8,509 nucleotides of DNA, from the NCBI GenBank assembly GCA_021741925.1, contig JAIOWW010000046.1, forward strand, positions 1-8,509, read 5' to 3'. Below the pieces are notes generated by a model. That model worked only from the letters and a program-made list of their open reading frames with translations, was not told the origin of the DNA and ran no database searches. Shown here piece after piece: positions 1 through 6,998 of the stretch (position 1 is its first letter; each line of letters starts with the position of its first letter). This stretch comes from Pontimonas sp. (lineage in GTDB: Bacteria; Actinomycetota; Actinomycetes; Actinomycetales; Microbacteriaceae). A program made the translations under genes and the position numbers.

Positions 1-155
1 CCTGGGATGGAGAGTCGCGGTTCTGCGAAGACAGCCACAGCGCCTACGATGAGATTCGTGCGCACATTAGGCCGGGAGATGTTGTTCTTGTGCTCGGCAG
101 CACCGATGAATCATTGTCCGAGATGGTCCAGAAACTGAAGGCAGACCTCGCGTGA
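1..155 (+). CDS. murF: MurF, UDP-MurNAc-tripeptide:D-Ala-D-Ala ligase, C-terminal end (partial)
   Basis: This is the 3' end of a gene entering from the left; the first full codon is at 3 and TGA is at 153-155, leaving about 50 residues. The segment RPGDVVLVLGS followed by an amphipathic helix (SLSEMVQKL) matches the end of the third Mur-ligase domain of MurF, where the family has GD.VLVKGSR or GD.VLVKSSR. MurF adds D-Ala-D-Ala to the UDP-MurNAc-tripeptide in the cytoplasm. Its position directly before mraY is the standard dcw order and is the main reason for the name. The TGA overlaps the mraY GTG start as GTGA, so the two are probably translationally coupled. One oddity is that the usual lysine and arginine of the KGSR/KSSR motif read as Leu and Thr (LGST). 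The catalytic centre lies outside the window, so activity cannot be judged. Confidence 0.8.
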   Translation, partial: WDGESRFCEDSHSAYDEIRAHIRPGDVVLVLGSTDESLSEMVQKLKADLA

Positions 156-1249
156 GAATACTTCTCTTGGGCAGCGCCCTGGCTTTGGGTTTCTCCCTCT
201 TTCTGACCCCGCTGTTTATTCGCCTCTTCGCGAAGATTGGGTGGGGACAATTCATTAGACAAGATGGCCCCAAGACTCACTATGTGAAGCGTGGTACCCC
301 CACAATGGGTGGCATCGTCATCTTGTCGGCGGTTTTGTTTGGCTTTTTTGGTGCACACCTCATCGAAGGTCGAATGCCGAGTCCCTCGGGTCTGCTGGTT
401 GTTGGTCTGATGATTGGGTTGGGACTGGTCGGATTCCTCGACGATTTCTCTAAAGTGCGGCGCCAGCAATCCTTGGGCCTCTCACCGCGGGGAAAAGTAA
501 TCGGACAACTTACGGTGTCCATCGCTTTCGCATGGGGTGCAGTGTCATTCCGCGATGAGAATGGTGTGACTCCGGCGGCCCAAGGAATTTCGGTGGTGAG
601 AGGTGCAGATCTCCTCTCCTTCGTGGAGTGGGGCTATTGGGCCGCAGTCGTCGCGTTCGCGATCTGGGCGACCCTAATTATTGTGGGAACCTCCAATGCT
701 GTGAACCTCACCGATGGGTTAGACGGCCTCGCCAGTGGCGCGACAATCCTCGTATTCGTCGCGTACGTCATGATCACCTTTTGGCAGTTCAACCAATCCT
801 GTTTTCGGGCTTTCCCCGACGAGGACGTCCTGTACAAGTGTTATGAGGTGCGAGATTCGCTCGAGCTCACGGCGCTCGCGGCCATCGTGGCAGCCAGCCT
901 GATTGGGTTCCTCTGGTGGAATACCTCTCCCGCAAAGATCTTCATGGGGGACACGGGATCGCTTGCCCTGGGTGGTGGAGTAGCGGCTCTTGCGCTGTTC
1001 TCTCGAACGGAAGTCCTGCTTCCGGTTGTCGGTGGATTGTTTGTCATCCTGACGGGGTCTGTGATTCTCCAGCGCCTGTATTTCAAGGCAACAGGGGGAC
1101 GCAGGATTTTCTACTCATCACCGTTGCACCACCACTATGAGATCAAGGGTTGGGCTGAGGTGACCATCGTGGTGAGATTCTGGCTCATCGCCGGGCTCTT
1201 CGCGGCGGTGGGTGCAGGACTGTTCTATCTGGAGTGGCTCAGTCGTTGA
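152..1249 (+). CDS. mraY: MraY, phospho-N-acetylmuramoyl-pentapeptide transferase
   Basis: MraY is an integral membrane enzyme that moves phospho-MurNAc-pentapeptide from UDP to undecaprenyl phosphate, giving lipid I at the inner face of the membrane. The 365-residue length and roughly ten hydrophobic segments fit the family. Hallmarks seen in order are KRGTPTMGG (46-54), the Asp pair of FLDDFSK (D97, D98), NLTDGLDGLA (185-194) with its conserved aspartates, the SPAKIFMGDTGSLALGG region with D267, and the SPLHHHYE histidine motif (326-328) followed by the KGW...V..RFW end. All key residues are present, so it should be active. The GTG start at 152 overlaps the murF stop by 4 bases (GTGA), which fixes the start and suggests coupled translation. 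The stop (1247-1249) overlaps the start of the murD-position gene. Confidence 0.97.
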   Translation: MRILLLGSALALGFSLFLTPLFIRLFAKIGWGQFIRQDGPKTHYVKRGTPTMGGIVILSAVLFGFFGAHLIEGRMPSPSGLLVVGLMIGLGLVGFLDDFSKVRRQQSLGLSPRGKVIGQLTVSIAFAWGAVSFRDENGVTPAAQGISVVRGADLLSFVEWGYWAAVVAFAIWATLIIVGTSNAVNLTDGLDGLASGATILVFVAYVMITFWQFNQSCFRAFPDEDVLYKCYEVRDSLELTALAAIVAASLIGFLWWNTSPAKIFMGDTGSLALGGGVAALALFSRTEVLLPVVGGLFVILTGSVILQRLYFKATGGRRIFYSSPLHHHYEIKGWAEVTIVVRFWLIAGLFAAVGAGLFYLEWLSR

Positions 1250-2238
1250 GTGAGGACACCCTTTCGGGTTTGACCAGCTGGAACTCTTCCTGGGCCGGTC
1301 TTCGTGTCCTTGTGGTGGGGTTGGGCCAAACCGGATTTGCGCTCGTAGACACCCTGTGTGAACTCGGGTGCGAGGTGTCCGTGGTTGCCGCTGGGGCACA
1401 TGGTGACCTCGTCAACCTTGCCGAGGTTGTGGGCGCAAGCGTCATCGTCGATGAGGATTCGCGTCGGGCTGATGTTGTGGGGTCGAGCTCGTGGGATCTG
1501 GCTGTGGTGTCACCCGGGGTTAAGCCCGAGGATCCCGTCATCACACAACTCGTCACATCGGGTGTTCCGCTGTGGTCGGATCTTGACCTTGCGTGGCGAG
1601 TGAGGGATAAGTCAGGCGACCCAGCGGACTGGATCATGGTCCAGCACGGTGTGGAGAGTGACACTGCGGTGGATGTGGCGCAACGAATATTTCAGGCAGC
1701 AGGAGAGCCCACAAGAGTCGTAGGGTATGGCGCCTCCCCGGTTCTTGACGCACTGCGCGAACCGAGAACCTACGCCGCATTGATTGTTCAAGTCTCAGCG
1801 GCGTCGCTGCAGTGGCGCGCGAGGTTCCCCCAAAGCCTCATCAGCCCCTCCGTGACGGTCTCGCTGGAGACCAAAGGCGTTGGCGGTAGTGGAGTGTTTT
1901 TCGACGGGACAACCCAGGCCTGCGTTTATCGCAAAGCCGTGGGCCCCACCGAAGCGCAAGTTCACGACGCCGAAGTCGTGGAGGGAGCACGAGCAATCGG
2001 TCTGGGTCTCGATTCTCCGGGCATGAGCGATATTGGGCTTGTGGAGGGCATCATCGTGGACCGAGCGTTTCTCGACGATCGAGTGCACCAGGCACTCGAA
2101 ATCTCGACGCTGGAGGAGGTTCGTGAAGCGGGGTGGCAGATCCCCGAACAGCTACCTGCCCTCTTCGCTGCTATCGCGATGACACGGTCGAGGGACGTGG
2201 CGCCGGCACTCATTGCGGGTGTCCTGAGCCTTCCCTGA
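1246..2238 (+). CDS. murD: Degenerate MurD-like protein (probable pseudoenzyme in the murD slot)
   Basis: By position and N-terminus this is MurD (UDP-MurNAc-L-Ala:D-Glu ligase), but it appears catalytically dead. I prefer the TTG start at 1246: it overlaps the mraY stop by 4 bases (TTGA), matches a typical MSE..L..LTSW N-terminus, and has GGAG at 1231-1234. GTG at 1234 would add 4 residues. The length is about 330, against roughly 450-500 for the family. Domain 1 is recognisable: a Rossmann GLGQTGF, then AVVSPGVKPEDP, then LWSDLDLAWRVRDK. In domain 2, GTNGKTT reads GVESDTA (135-141, lysine to D139), GNIG reads GYGA (160-163), E.SS reads QVSA (Mg-binding Glu to Q182), and the N..DDHLDWH stretch reads SLETKGVGGS (206-215). 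The following segment, which carries the carbamylated lysine, is shortened. AEVVEGARAIGLGL and VDRAFLDDR are still clearly MurD. The protein ends near PALIAGVLSLP, where domain 3 would begin. The frame is open with ordinary codon use, so a retained protein is likelier than simple decay. Its role is unknown; binding the UDP-MurNAc substrate or acting as a scaffold is inference. Confidence 0.85.
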   Translation: MSEDTLSGLTSWNSSWAGLRVLVVGLGQTGFALVDTLCELGCEVSVVAAGAHGDLVNLAEVVGASVIVDEDSRRADVVGSSSWDLAVVSPGVKPEDPVITQLVTSGVPLWSDLDLAWRVRDKSGDPADWIMVQHGVESDTAVDVAQRIFQAAGEPTRVVGYGASPVLDALREPRTYAALIVQVSAASLQWRARFPQSLISPSVTVSLETKGVGGSGVFFDGTTQACVYRKAVGPTEAQVHDAEVVEGARAIGLGLDSPGMSDIGLVEGIIVDRAFLDDRVHQALEISTLEEVREAGWQIPEQLPALFAAIAMTRSRDVAPALIAGVLSLP

Positions 2239-2247
2239 GCCCCAGGG
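2233..2247 (+). repeat. Short GC-rich inverted repeat over the murD stop
   Basis: CCCTG (2233-2237) and CAGGG (2243-2247) form a 5-bp stem with a 5-base loop, placed on the stop codon of the murD-like gene. No T-tract follows, so it is not a convincing intrinsic terminator. It could slow ribosomes or RNA polymerase or stabilise a 3' end, but may be chance. Confidence 0.3.
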
Positions 2248-2333
2248 TAGTGGCGCTTAATCGGCGCGCCTTAGCCGTTCTTTCTGCGTTTTCCCCGCAC
2301 ACTTGAGGGTAATCCTCATCCGTCAACCGTGGG
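2239..2333 (+). other. Intergenic gap before ftsW
   Basis: This 95-bp non-coding gap breaks the otherwise overlapping gene chain and is where an internal ftsW-murG-murC-ftsQ promoter could sit. It holds a GGCGCGCC palindrome (2263-2270) and a small inverted repeat, TGAGG (2304-2308) with CCTCA (2314-2318), loop of 5. I see no convincing -35/-10 pair and no terminator, so promoter function is only inferred from the gap. Confidence 0.4.
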
Positions 2334-3572
2334 ATGAAGGTTCCGTGGGTGAAGGGCGGTGAGCGGGCAGTGACTCAAGTCGCATCCAAGTCGTCCGCGC
2401 CTCGCGTCACGGTGAGTGTGAAGCGCCTTTTTGGACGGGAATCCGCCGACTACGTGGTGATGGTGTCCATGGTGTTTTTCCTCGTGATTTTCGGTTTGGT
2501 TATGGTCCTCTCCTCCTCCTTTGTCGGGTCTGCTCTGGGTAATGACGGGAATTTTTTTGCCACCTTCTTCCGCCAGGTGGTATGGGTGTTGCTGGGCGTC
2601 CCCGCAATGCTGGTGATTTCGCGCTTCCCCGCGCGAGCATTGAAGAAACTGGCTCCGCCGATATTTCTGGTCTCGTTGCTGCTGCAAGGTCTCGTATTCA
2701 CTCCTCTAGGAATCACCTCCGGTGGTAACACCAACTGGGTCAACATCGCAGGGTTCACGGGGCAACCATCGGAAATTTTGAAGGTTGCCATGATTATTTG
2801 GATGGCTGCGATCCTCGCTGACCGCATCGATCAGGTCGAGGATTACCGCACCCTGATGCGCCCTCTGGGGCTCGGGGTTCTGATTGCGTTGGGCCTGGTC
2901 ATGATGGGGCAAGACCTGGGAACCATGGGTGTCATGGTGGTGATTGCACTCGGAATCGTTTTCCTTGCCGGCGCCAAGTTGAGTCACCTCTTCACTGTCG
3001 TAGCGGTAATTGCTGCGGGAGTAGCGATGCTGGCCATGCTGAGTCCCTCTCGAATCAGCCGCATCATGACGTGGTTCTCTGGTTGCGCCGAAGAAGACTA
3101 TCTCGGCACCTGTTGGCAGATTGTGCACTCCACTTATGCGCTGGGCTCTGGAGGGATTCTGGGCGTGGGGCTCGGAAACTCTCGCGCCAAATGGTCCTGG
3201 CTGCCACACGCCGAAACCGACTTCATCTTTGCCATCGTCGGAGAAGAATTGGGTCTTATCGGGACCAGCATGGTGATCCTCTCGTTCGTGATTCTTGCCG
3301 TAGCGATGGCGCGAATGGTGCGTGCTCAGCCCGACCCCTTCGCCCGCCTCGTTACCGGGGGAGTCATGGTTTGGTTGATAGGCCAGGCTCTTATCAATAT
3401 TGCTGTGGTCCTCGAGGTTCTTCCCGTTCTCGGTGTGCCCTTGCCCTTCCTCTCGGTGGGCGGATCGGCGTTGATGGCCTCTCTGGTGGGCATCGGAGTG
3501 GTTATGGCCGTGAACCGGCACGACGCAATCTCCGTCACGGCGGGTAAGAATCGACGGAGCGCGTCTCGATGA
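2334..3572 (+). CDS. ftsW: FtsW, septal peptidoglycan glycosyltransferase (SEDS family)
   Basis: FtsW polymerises lipid II into glycan strands at the septum, working with a class B penicillin-binding protein. The 412-residue length and about ten membrane segments after a basic cytoplasmic N-terminus of some 35 residues fit the family. SEDS motifs include MGQDLGTMGVMV, the large outer loop with GLGNSRAKWSWLP, and AETDFIFAIVGEELGLIG, whose D296 matches the catalytic aspartate of SEDS enzymes (E. coli FtsW D297). The C-terminal PFLSVGGSALMASL is also typical. The loop contains two cysteines (SGCAEEDYLGTCW), as I recall for actinobacterial FtsW. The start is uncertain: ATG 2334 has only weak upstream purines, while in-frame GTG 2349 has GAAGG at 2336-2340 with 8-base spacing, and GTG 2370 is also possible. 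All give the same membrane core. The stop overlaps the murG start as ATGA. Confidence 0.96.
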   Translation: MKVPWVKGGERAVTQVASKSSAPRVTVSVKRLFGRESADYVVMVSMVFFLVIFGLVMVLSSSFVGSALGNDGNFFATFFRQVVWVLLGVPAMLVISRFPARALKKLAPPIFLVSLLLQGLVFTPLGITSGGNTNWVNIAGFTGQPSEILKVAMIIWMAAILADRIDQVEDYRTLMRPLGLGVLIALGLVMMGQDLGTMGVMVVIALGIVFLAGAKLSHLFTVVAVIAAGVAMLAMLSPSRISRIMTWFSGCAEEDYLGTCWQIVHSTYALGSGGILGVGLGNSRAKWSWLPHAETDFIFAIVGEELGLIGTSMVILSFVILAVAMARMVRAQPDPFARLVTGGVMVWLIGQALINIAVVLEVLPVLGVPLPFLSVGGSALMASLVGIGVVMAVNRHDAISVTAGKNRRSASR

Positions 3573-4675
3573 TGAGGGTGATACTCGCCGGCGGTGGCAC
3601 CGCGGGCCATGTGAATCCTCTGCTTGCAGTGGCCCATGAGCTGGTTCGGCAGGGTTCCTCTCGTGTAGAAGACATCGTGGTGATCGGCACTGCAGAAGGG
3701 TTGGAGACTCGTCTTGTTCCCGATGCCGGTTTTGCGCTAAGCACCATCGCGAGGTTGCCTTTCCCTCGCAGAATCAACGCCCAAGCGCTGCTCTTCTGGC
3801 CACGGTTTGCCGCAGCGGTTGTGCGAAGTATTCGGATTATTCGTTCGCATCGCCCCGATGTTGTCGCGGGCTTTGGTGGCTACGTGTCGGCTCCGGTGTA
3901 CGTTGCGGCTTGGCTTCTCCGGGTGCCCTTGGTGATTCACGAAGCTAACGCCGTGCCGGGCTTCGCCAACCGCTGGGGGGCGAGGCTCACGCCCCACGTC
4001 GTGACAACGTTCTCACTCACCAAACTCCCTGGCGCGACCCTCCTCGGGATGCCGATGCCGCGAAGCATCACCCATCCTGACTCATCGCCCACCCTCGCGT
4101 CTGCGCGAACACATTTTGGTTTGTCGCCGCGAAAAAAGACACTCCTTGTCACGGGAGGATCCCAAGGGTCTGTGTCGGTCAACTCGACAGTCCAGGCAGT
4201 GGTGGGAGATGTCCTCGCGGCCGGATGGCAAGTACTGCACATTGTGGGAAACAGAAACCCCCTTCCGACGACGGACACTCCGGGTTATGTGGCGCTCAAA
4301 TACTGCGATCGGATGGATCTCGCCTTTGCAGCCGCCACGGCCGTCATTTCCCGGGCCGGCGCTGCGACGGTGTCTGAAATTCAAGTCTTGGGGCTACCCG
4401 CAGTATTCGTTCCCTACCCTGTGGGCAACGGCGAGCAAGAGAAAAACGCGTGGGATTCTTTGCAGGCTGGCTCCGCCGTATTGGTCTCGGATGGCGATTT
4501 CACACCCGATTATGTGCGAGCGACGGTGCTGCCTCTGCTGGGAGACGACTCGGCTTTGGAGCGCATGCGCCAGCGTGCCGCGGGCCTCGGACGAGCGAAT
4601 GCTGCCTCAGAGTTTGTCCGGGTGATGCATCATGCCCGCTCCGGTAGCAGAAAGGTCCCTTCGTGGTCAGACTAG
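3569..4675 (+). CDS. murG: MurG, UDP-GlcNAc:lipid I N-acetylglucosaminyltransferase
   Basis: MurG is a membrane-associated GT28-family GT-B enzyme that adds GlcNAc from UDP-GlcNAc to lipid I to form lipid II. It has 368 residues, normal for the family. The motifs are complete: the first glycine loop GGGTAGHVNP (8-17), the second loop GFGGYVSAP (101-109), HEANAVPGFANR starting at H124, the third loop GGSQGS (196-201), and the UDP-GlcNAc site SRAGAATVSE (261-270), followed by GLPAVFVPYP and GNGEQEKNA (286-294). ATG 3569 overlaps the ftsW TGA by 4 bases; ATG 3572 is an alternative one codon later. GGAG at 3556-3559 may serve as ribosome binding site. The 3' end overlaps murC by 13 bases. Nothing in the sequence suggests loss of activity. 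Confidence 0.97.
   Translation: MMRVILAGGGTAGHVNPLLAVAHELVRQGSSRVEDIVVIGTAEGLETRLVPDAGFALSTIARLPFPRRINAQALLFWPRFAAAVVRSIRIIRSHRPDVVAGFGGYVSAPVYVAAWLLRVPLVIHEANAVPGFANRWGARLTPHVVTTFSLTKLPGATLLGMPMPRSITHPDSSPTLASARTHFGLSPRKKTLLVTGGSQGSVSVNSTVQAVVGDVLAAGWQVLHIVGNRNPLPTTDTPGYVALKYCDRMDLAFAAATAVISRAGAATVSEIQVLGLPAVFVPYPVGNGEQEKNAWDSLQAGSAVLVSDGDFTPDYVRATVLPLLGDDSALERMRQRAAGLGRANAASEFVRVMHHARSGSRKVPSWSD
4649..4655 (+). promoter_or_regulatory. Ribosome binding site for murC, inside murG
   Basis: AGAAAGG lies 7 bases before the GTG at 4663 and supports that start. It sits inside the murG coding end, so murC depends on the murG message and is probably coupled to its translation. Confidence 0.6.
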
Positions 4676-6075
4676 AATTAGGCCGTGAGATCCCCGACAA
4701 GCTGGGCTCTGTGCATTTCATCGGTGTCGGGGGCTCTGGGATGAGCGGAATTGCTCGAGTGTTGGCTGAGCGAGGCCTCAGGGTCTCTGGATCAGATCGG
4801 TTCGCCTCGGAGGTAACGGAGTCTCTTCAGGGCTCCGGCATCACCGTGTTCGTAGGCCACGATCCTGGTCATCTCGGCGCGGCCACGACCGTCGTCATCT
4901 CGAGTGCTGTGCGAGAAGACAACCCGGAGTTGGTGGAGGCCCGCGCTCGCGGTCTCCAGGTGTTGCATCGGTCGGAAGCATTGCGCTGGATTATTCGGGG
5001 CAAGAGAGTGCTCGCAGTGGCGGGGTCTCATGGGAAAACTACCTCTACAGCGATGCTGGCGACTGCGCTTGATCGCTCAGGTCGGCCCATTGGAGCTGTT
5101 AATGGTGGTGTGGTCAGCGAGTGGGGAGTTTCCTCCCGATGGGGCGTTGATGAACTTTTTGTGATTGAAGCCGATGAGTCTGACCGTTCGTTTGTCGATT
5201 ACCAGCCAGCTGTCGCGATGGTGACCAATATTGCTCCAGACCATCTCGATTTCTATGGCACTCTCGAGGCCATCTACGACTCCTTTGAGGAGTTTGCGCG
5301 TAGCGCGACCGAAACGGTGGTTCTGTGTGCTGATGATGAGGGAACTCGCCACCTCGCGACGAGGCTGGGTGATGACGTCACCACCCTTACCTACGGCACA
5401 GACCCACAAGCCGATGTGGTTCAAACCGACTTGGGGGCGGGCCCCCTTGCTACCTTCACGGTCACCTACCAGGGCATCAGTGCACGTTGCGAATTAGGCG
5501 TTCCTGGACGACTGAACGCTCTCAACGCAACGGGGGTGATTGCGTCTCTTGTCGCCAGCGGATACGCGCTCGAGGACGCAGCTCGAGCCGCGAGTGGTTT
5601 CCGAGGCGCCGATCGACGGTTCCAGTTCCATGGGGAGATTGCCGGTGTTCGTTTTTATGATGACCACGCCCATCACCCCACGGAGGTTGCCGCTGCCTTG
5701 GAGACTGCTCGTGCGGTAGTGGGGGAGGGATCCGTCATCACGATGTTTCAGCCTCACCTATATTCCCGCACGCAATATATGGCCAGTGAGCTTGCCGAAG
5801 CGTTTTCTGCGGGGAGCGACCACACGATTTTCCTGGACATTTTTGGATCCCGCGAAGACCCGATCGAGGGCGTGACCACGGATCTGATTCTTCAGAGGAT
5901 GGCACCCGGAGTGTCCTATGACTTTGAACCGGATTGGGATAGAGCCTGTGATCTGGCGGTGGCGAGGGCTAAGCCTGGAGACATCGTCTTAACGATGTCG
6001 ACGGGGGACCTCTACCAAATCGTCCCCCAACTCCTGGCAGCCAAACAACGCTCGGTTGAGGCGTCCGGTGGATAG
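4663..6075 (+). CDS. murC: MurC, UDP-N-acetylmuramate:L-alanine (or glycine) ligase
   Basis: MurC joins the first stem-peptide residue to UDP-MurNAc in an ATP-dependent cytoplasmic step. At 470 residues it is full length with all three Mur-ligase domains. The UDP-binding loop HFIGVGGSGMSGIA is at 18-31. The ATP P-loop is GSHGKTT (121-127, K125). IEADESDRSF (168-177) and NIAPDHLDFYG (189-199) carry the Mg-binding Glu and His. The C-terminal domain has DDHAHHPTE (333-341) and FQPHLYSRT. The intact P-loop and DHLD motif contrast sharply with the murD-position gene. The family usually has DDYAHHPTE, and here Tyr is His (H335), a mild variation. The first residue could be glycine if the organism has the B-type peptidoglycan common in Microbacteriaceae, but this cannot be read from the sequence. 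GTG 4663 has AGAAAGG at 4649-4655 and overlaps murG by 13 bases. Confidence 0.96.
   Translation: MVRLELGREIPDKLGSVHFIGVGGSGMSGIARVLAERGLRVSGSDRFASEVTESLQGSGITVFVGHDPGHLGAATTVVISSAVREDNPELVEARARGLQVLHRSEALRWIIRGKRVLAVAGSHGKTTSTAMLATALDRSGRPIGAVNGGVVSEWGVSSRWGVDELFVIEADESDRSFVDYQPAVAMVTNIAPDHLDFYGTLEAIYDSFEEFARSATETVVLCADDEGTRHLATRLGDDVTTLTYGTDPQADVVQTDLGAGPLATFTVTYQGISARCELGVPGRLNALNATGVIASLVASGYALEDAARAASGFRGADRRFQFHGEIAGVRFYDDHAHHPTEVAAALETARAVVGEGSVITMFQPHLYSRTQYMASELAEAFSAGSDHTIFLDIFGSREDPIEGVTTDLILQRMAPGVSYDFEPDWDRACDLAVARAKPGDIVLTMSTGDLYQIVPQLLAAKQRSVEASGG
6058..6061 (+). promoter_or_regulatory. Ribosome binding site deciding the ftsQ start
   Basis: GAGG lies 6 bases before the in-frame GTG at 6068, inside the murC 3' end. 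The alternative TTG at 6056 has no purine-rich sequence at the right distance, so this site favours the shorter FtsQ by 4 residues. Confidence 0.5.
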
Positions 6076-6907
6076 ACCAGAGGGTTTCCAGCCGAAAAAG
6101 TCCCGTGGCTCCTCGCCTCCACGCCGGAATTCACCGAAGCCCACTGCTCGGGTGAAGGCTGCAACCAAGCAGCGAGTATCCGCAGAGAAGGCAGAGTATC
6201 GGCGGTTTACCCAAGCGACGAGACGTCGTCGCATCACCTGGGCTGTGTCGTTGGGCAGCGTCGGTCTGCTGATGGTGAGTGTCGTAGTGCTGACCCTGTC
6301 CCCACTGCTCGCCTTCCGTGAGGTCCGTGTCGAGGGTGGCGATAGGGTCACCTCGCAAGCGGTGGCTGATGCTCTCTCGAGCCTCTACGGCGAGCCTCTC
6401 GCTCGAGTGAACGATGAGCGGGTTCAGACTGCCCTGGAGCCCCTCACGCTGGTGCAGGCCTTTGAAACACGTATCGAACCTCCGGGAACGCTGGTCGTGA
6501 CCATCATCGAAAGAAAGCCACTCGGCGCCGTGTTGGCAGGCGAGACTTTTGACGTCGTTGATGCGGCCGGAGTGACGTTATGGGAAGAGCCAACTCTCCC
6601 CTCGGGGCTGCCCAGAATTCTGGTCGGTGCGGATCCACAATCCCCGAGTTTTAGCGCGATTACGAGAGTTCTGCGGGCCCTCCCTGATGAGCTTCTGCTC
6701 CAGATAGAGGGCATCACCGCAACCACTCTTGATGACGTTCGTTTCACGATTCGTGGTAGTTCACACGAAGTTGTCTGGGGATCCTCAGAACGCTCACCGG
6801 AGAAAGCACGAGTGTTGAAAGCCGCGTTGATTGCTGTCGATTCTGAAGAATCGAAGGTTATTGACGTGACCACACCGGACAGCGTGGTCGTTCGCGCCCG
6901 GGGCTGA
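6068..6907 (+). CDS. ftsQ: FtsQ, divisome scaffold protein with POTRA domain
   Basis: FtsQ is a bitopic membrane protein that links early and late divisome proteins; it has no enzymatic activity. With GTG 6068 as start it has 279 residues (TTG 6056 would give 283). Order of parts: a basic, proline-rich cytoplasmic tail of about 55 residues ending in an Arg cluster (TRRRRITW), one membrane segment at about 56-78, then a POTRA domain beginning FREVRVEGGDRVTSQAV. The FtsQ beta domain follows with FETRIEPPGTLVVTIIERKPLGAV, FDVVDAAGVTLW and GLPRILVG. These are classic FtsQ/DivIB phrases. It overlaps murC by 8 bases and is followed by the only other sizeable gap, before ftsZ. No murB lies between murC and ftsQ. 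Name confidence is high; only the start codon is debatable. Confidence 0.95.
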   Translation: MDRPEGFQPKKSRGSSPPRRNSPKPTARVKAATKQRVSAEKAEYRRFTQATRRRRITWAVSLGSVGLLMVSVVVLTLSPLLAFREVRVEGGDRVTSQAVADALSSLYGEPLARVNDERVQTALEPLTLVQAFETRIEPPGTLVVTIIERKPLGAVLAGETFDVVDAAGVTLWEEPTLPSGLPRILVGADPQSPSFSAITRVLRALPDELLLQIEGITATTLDDVRFTIRGSSHEVVWGSSERSPEKARVLKAALIAVDSEESKVIDVTTPDSVVVRARG

Positions 6908-6998
6908 GTTTTTCTCTCCTAAACCGGGTTCCGCGACACGCCCAGAGCCTCCTCCCTGGAATCGCCTTGGCGCCTTACCGTCAGTCGAGAGCAAAAAG

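Noticed and set aside
1246..2238. murD-like gene as a recent frameshifted pseudogene
   Set aside because: The frame is open throughout and family phrases before and after the lost motifs are in the same frame, so a single sequencing error or frameshift does not explain the missing P-loop and catalytic residues.
2263..2270. GGCGCGCC palindrome as a protein binding site before ftsW
   Set aside because: An 8-base GC palindrome is easily expected by chance at this base composition and has no extended symmetry.
2706..3521. Long minus-strand open frame (271 codons) opposite ftsW
   Set aside because: It is the antisense shadow of the well-supported ftsW; the translation is rich in His, Asn and Gln with no membrane or domain pattern.
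6056..6067. TTG 6056 as ftsQ start
   Set aside because: No ribosome binding sequence precedes it, while GTG 6068 has GAGG at 6-base spacing. Kept only as an alternative.
6894..6915. Intrinsic terminator after ftsQ
   Set aside because: GCCCGGGGC at the ftsQ end is palindromic but leaves no loop, and only five Ts follow, so a working terminator is not supported.
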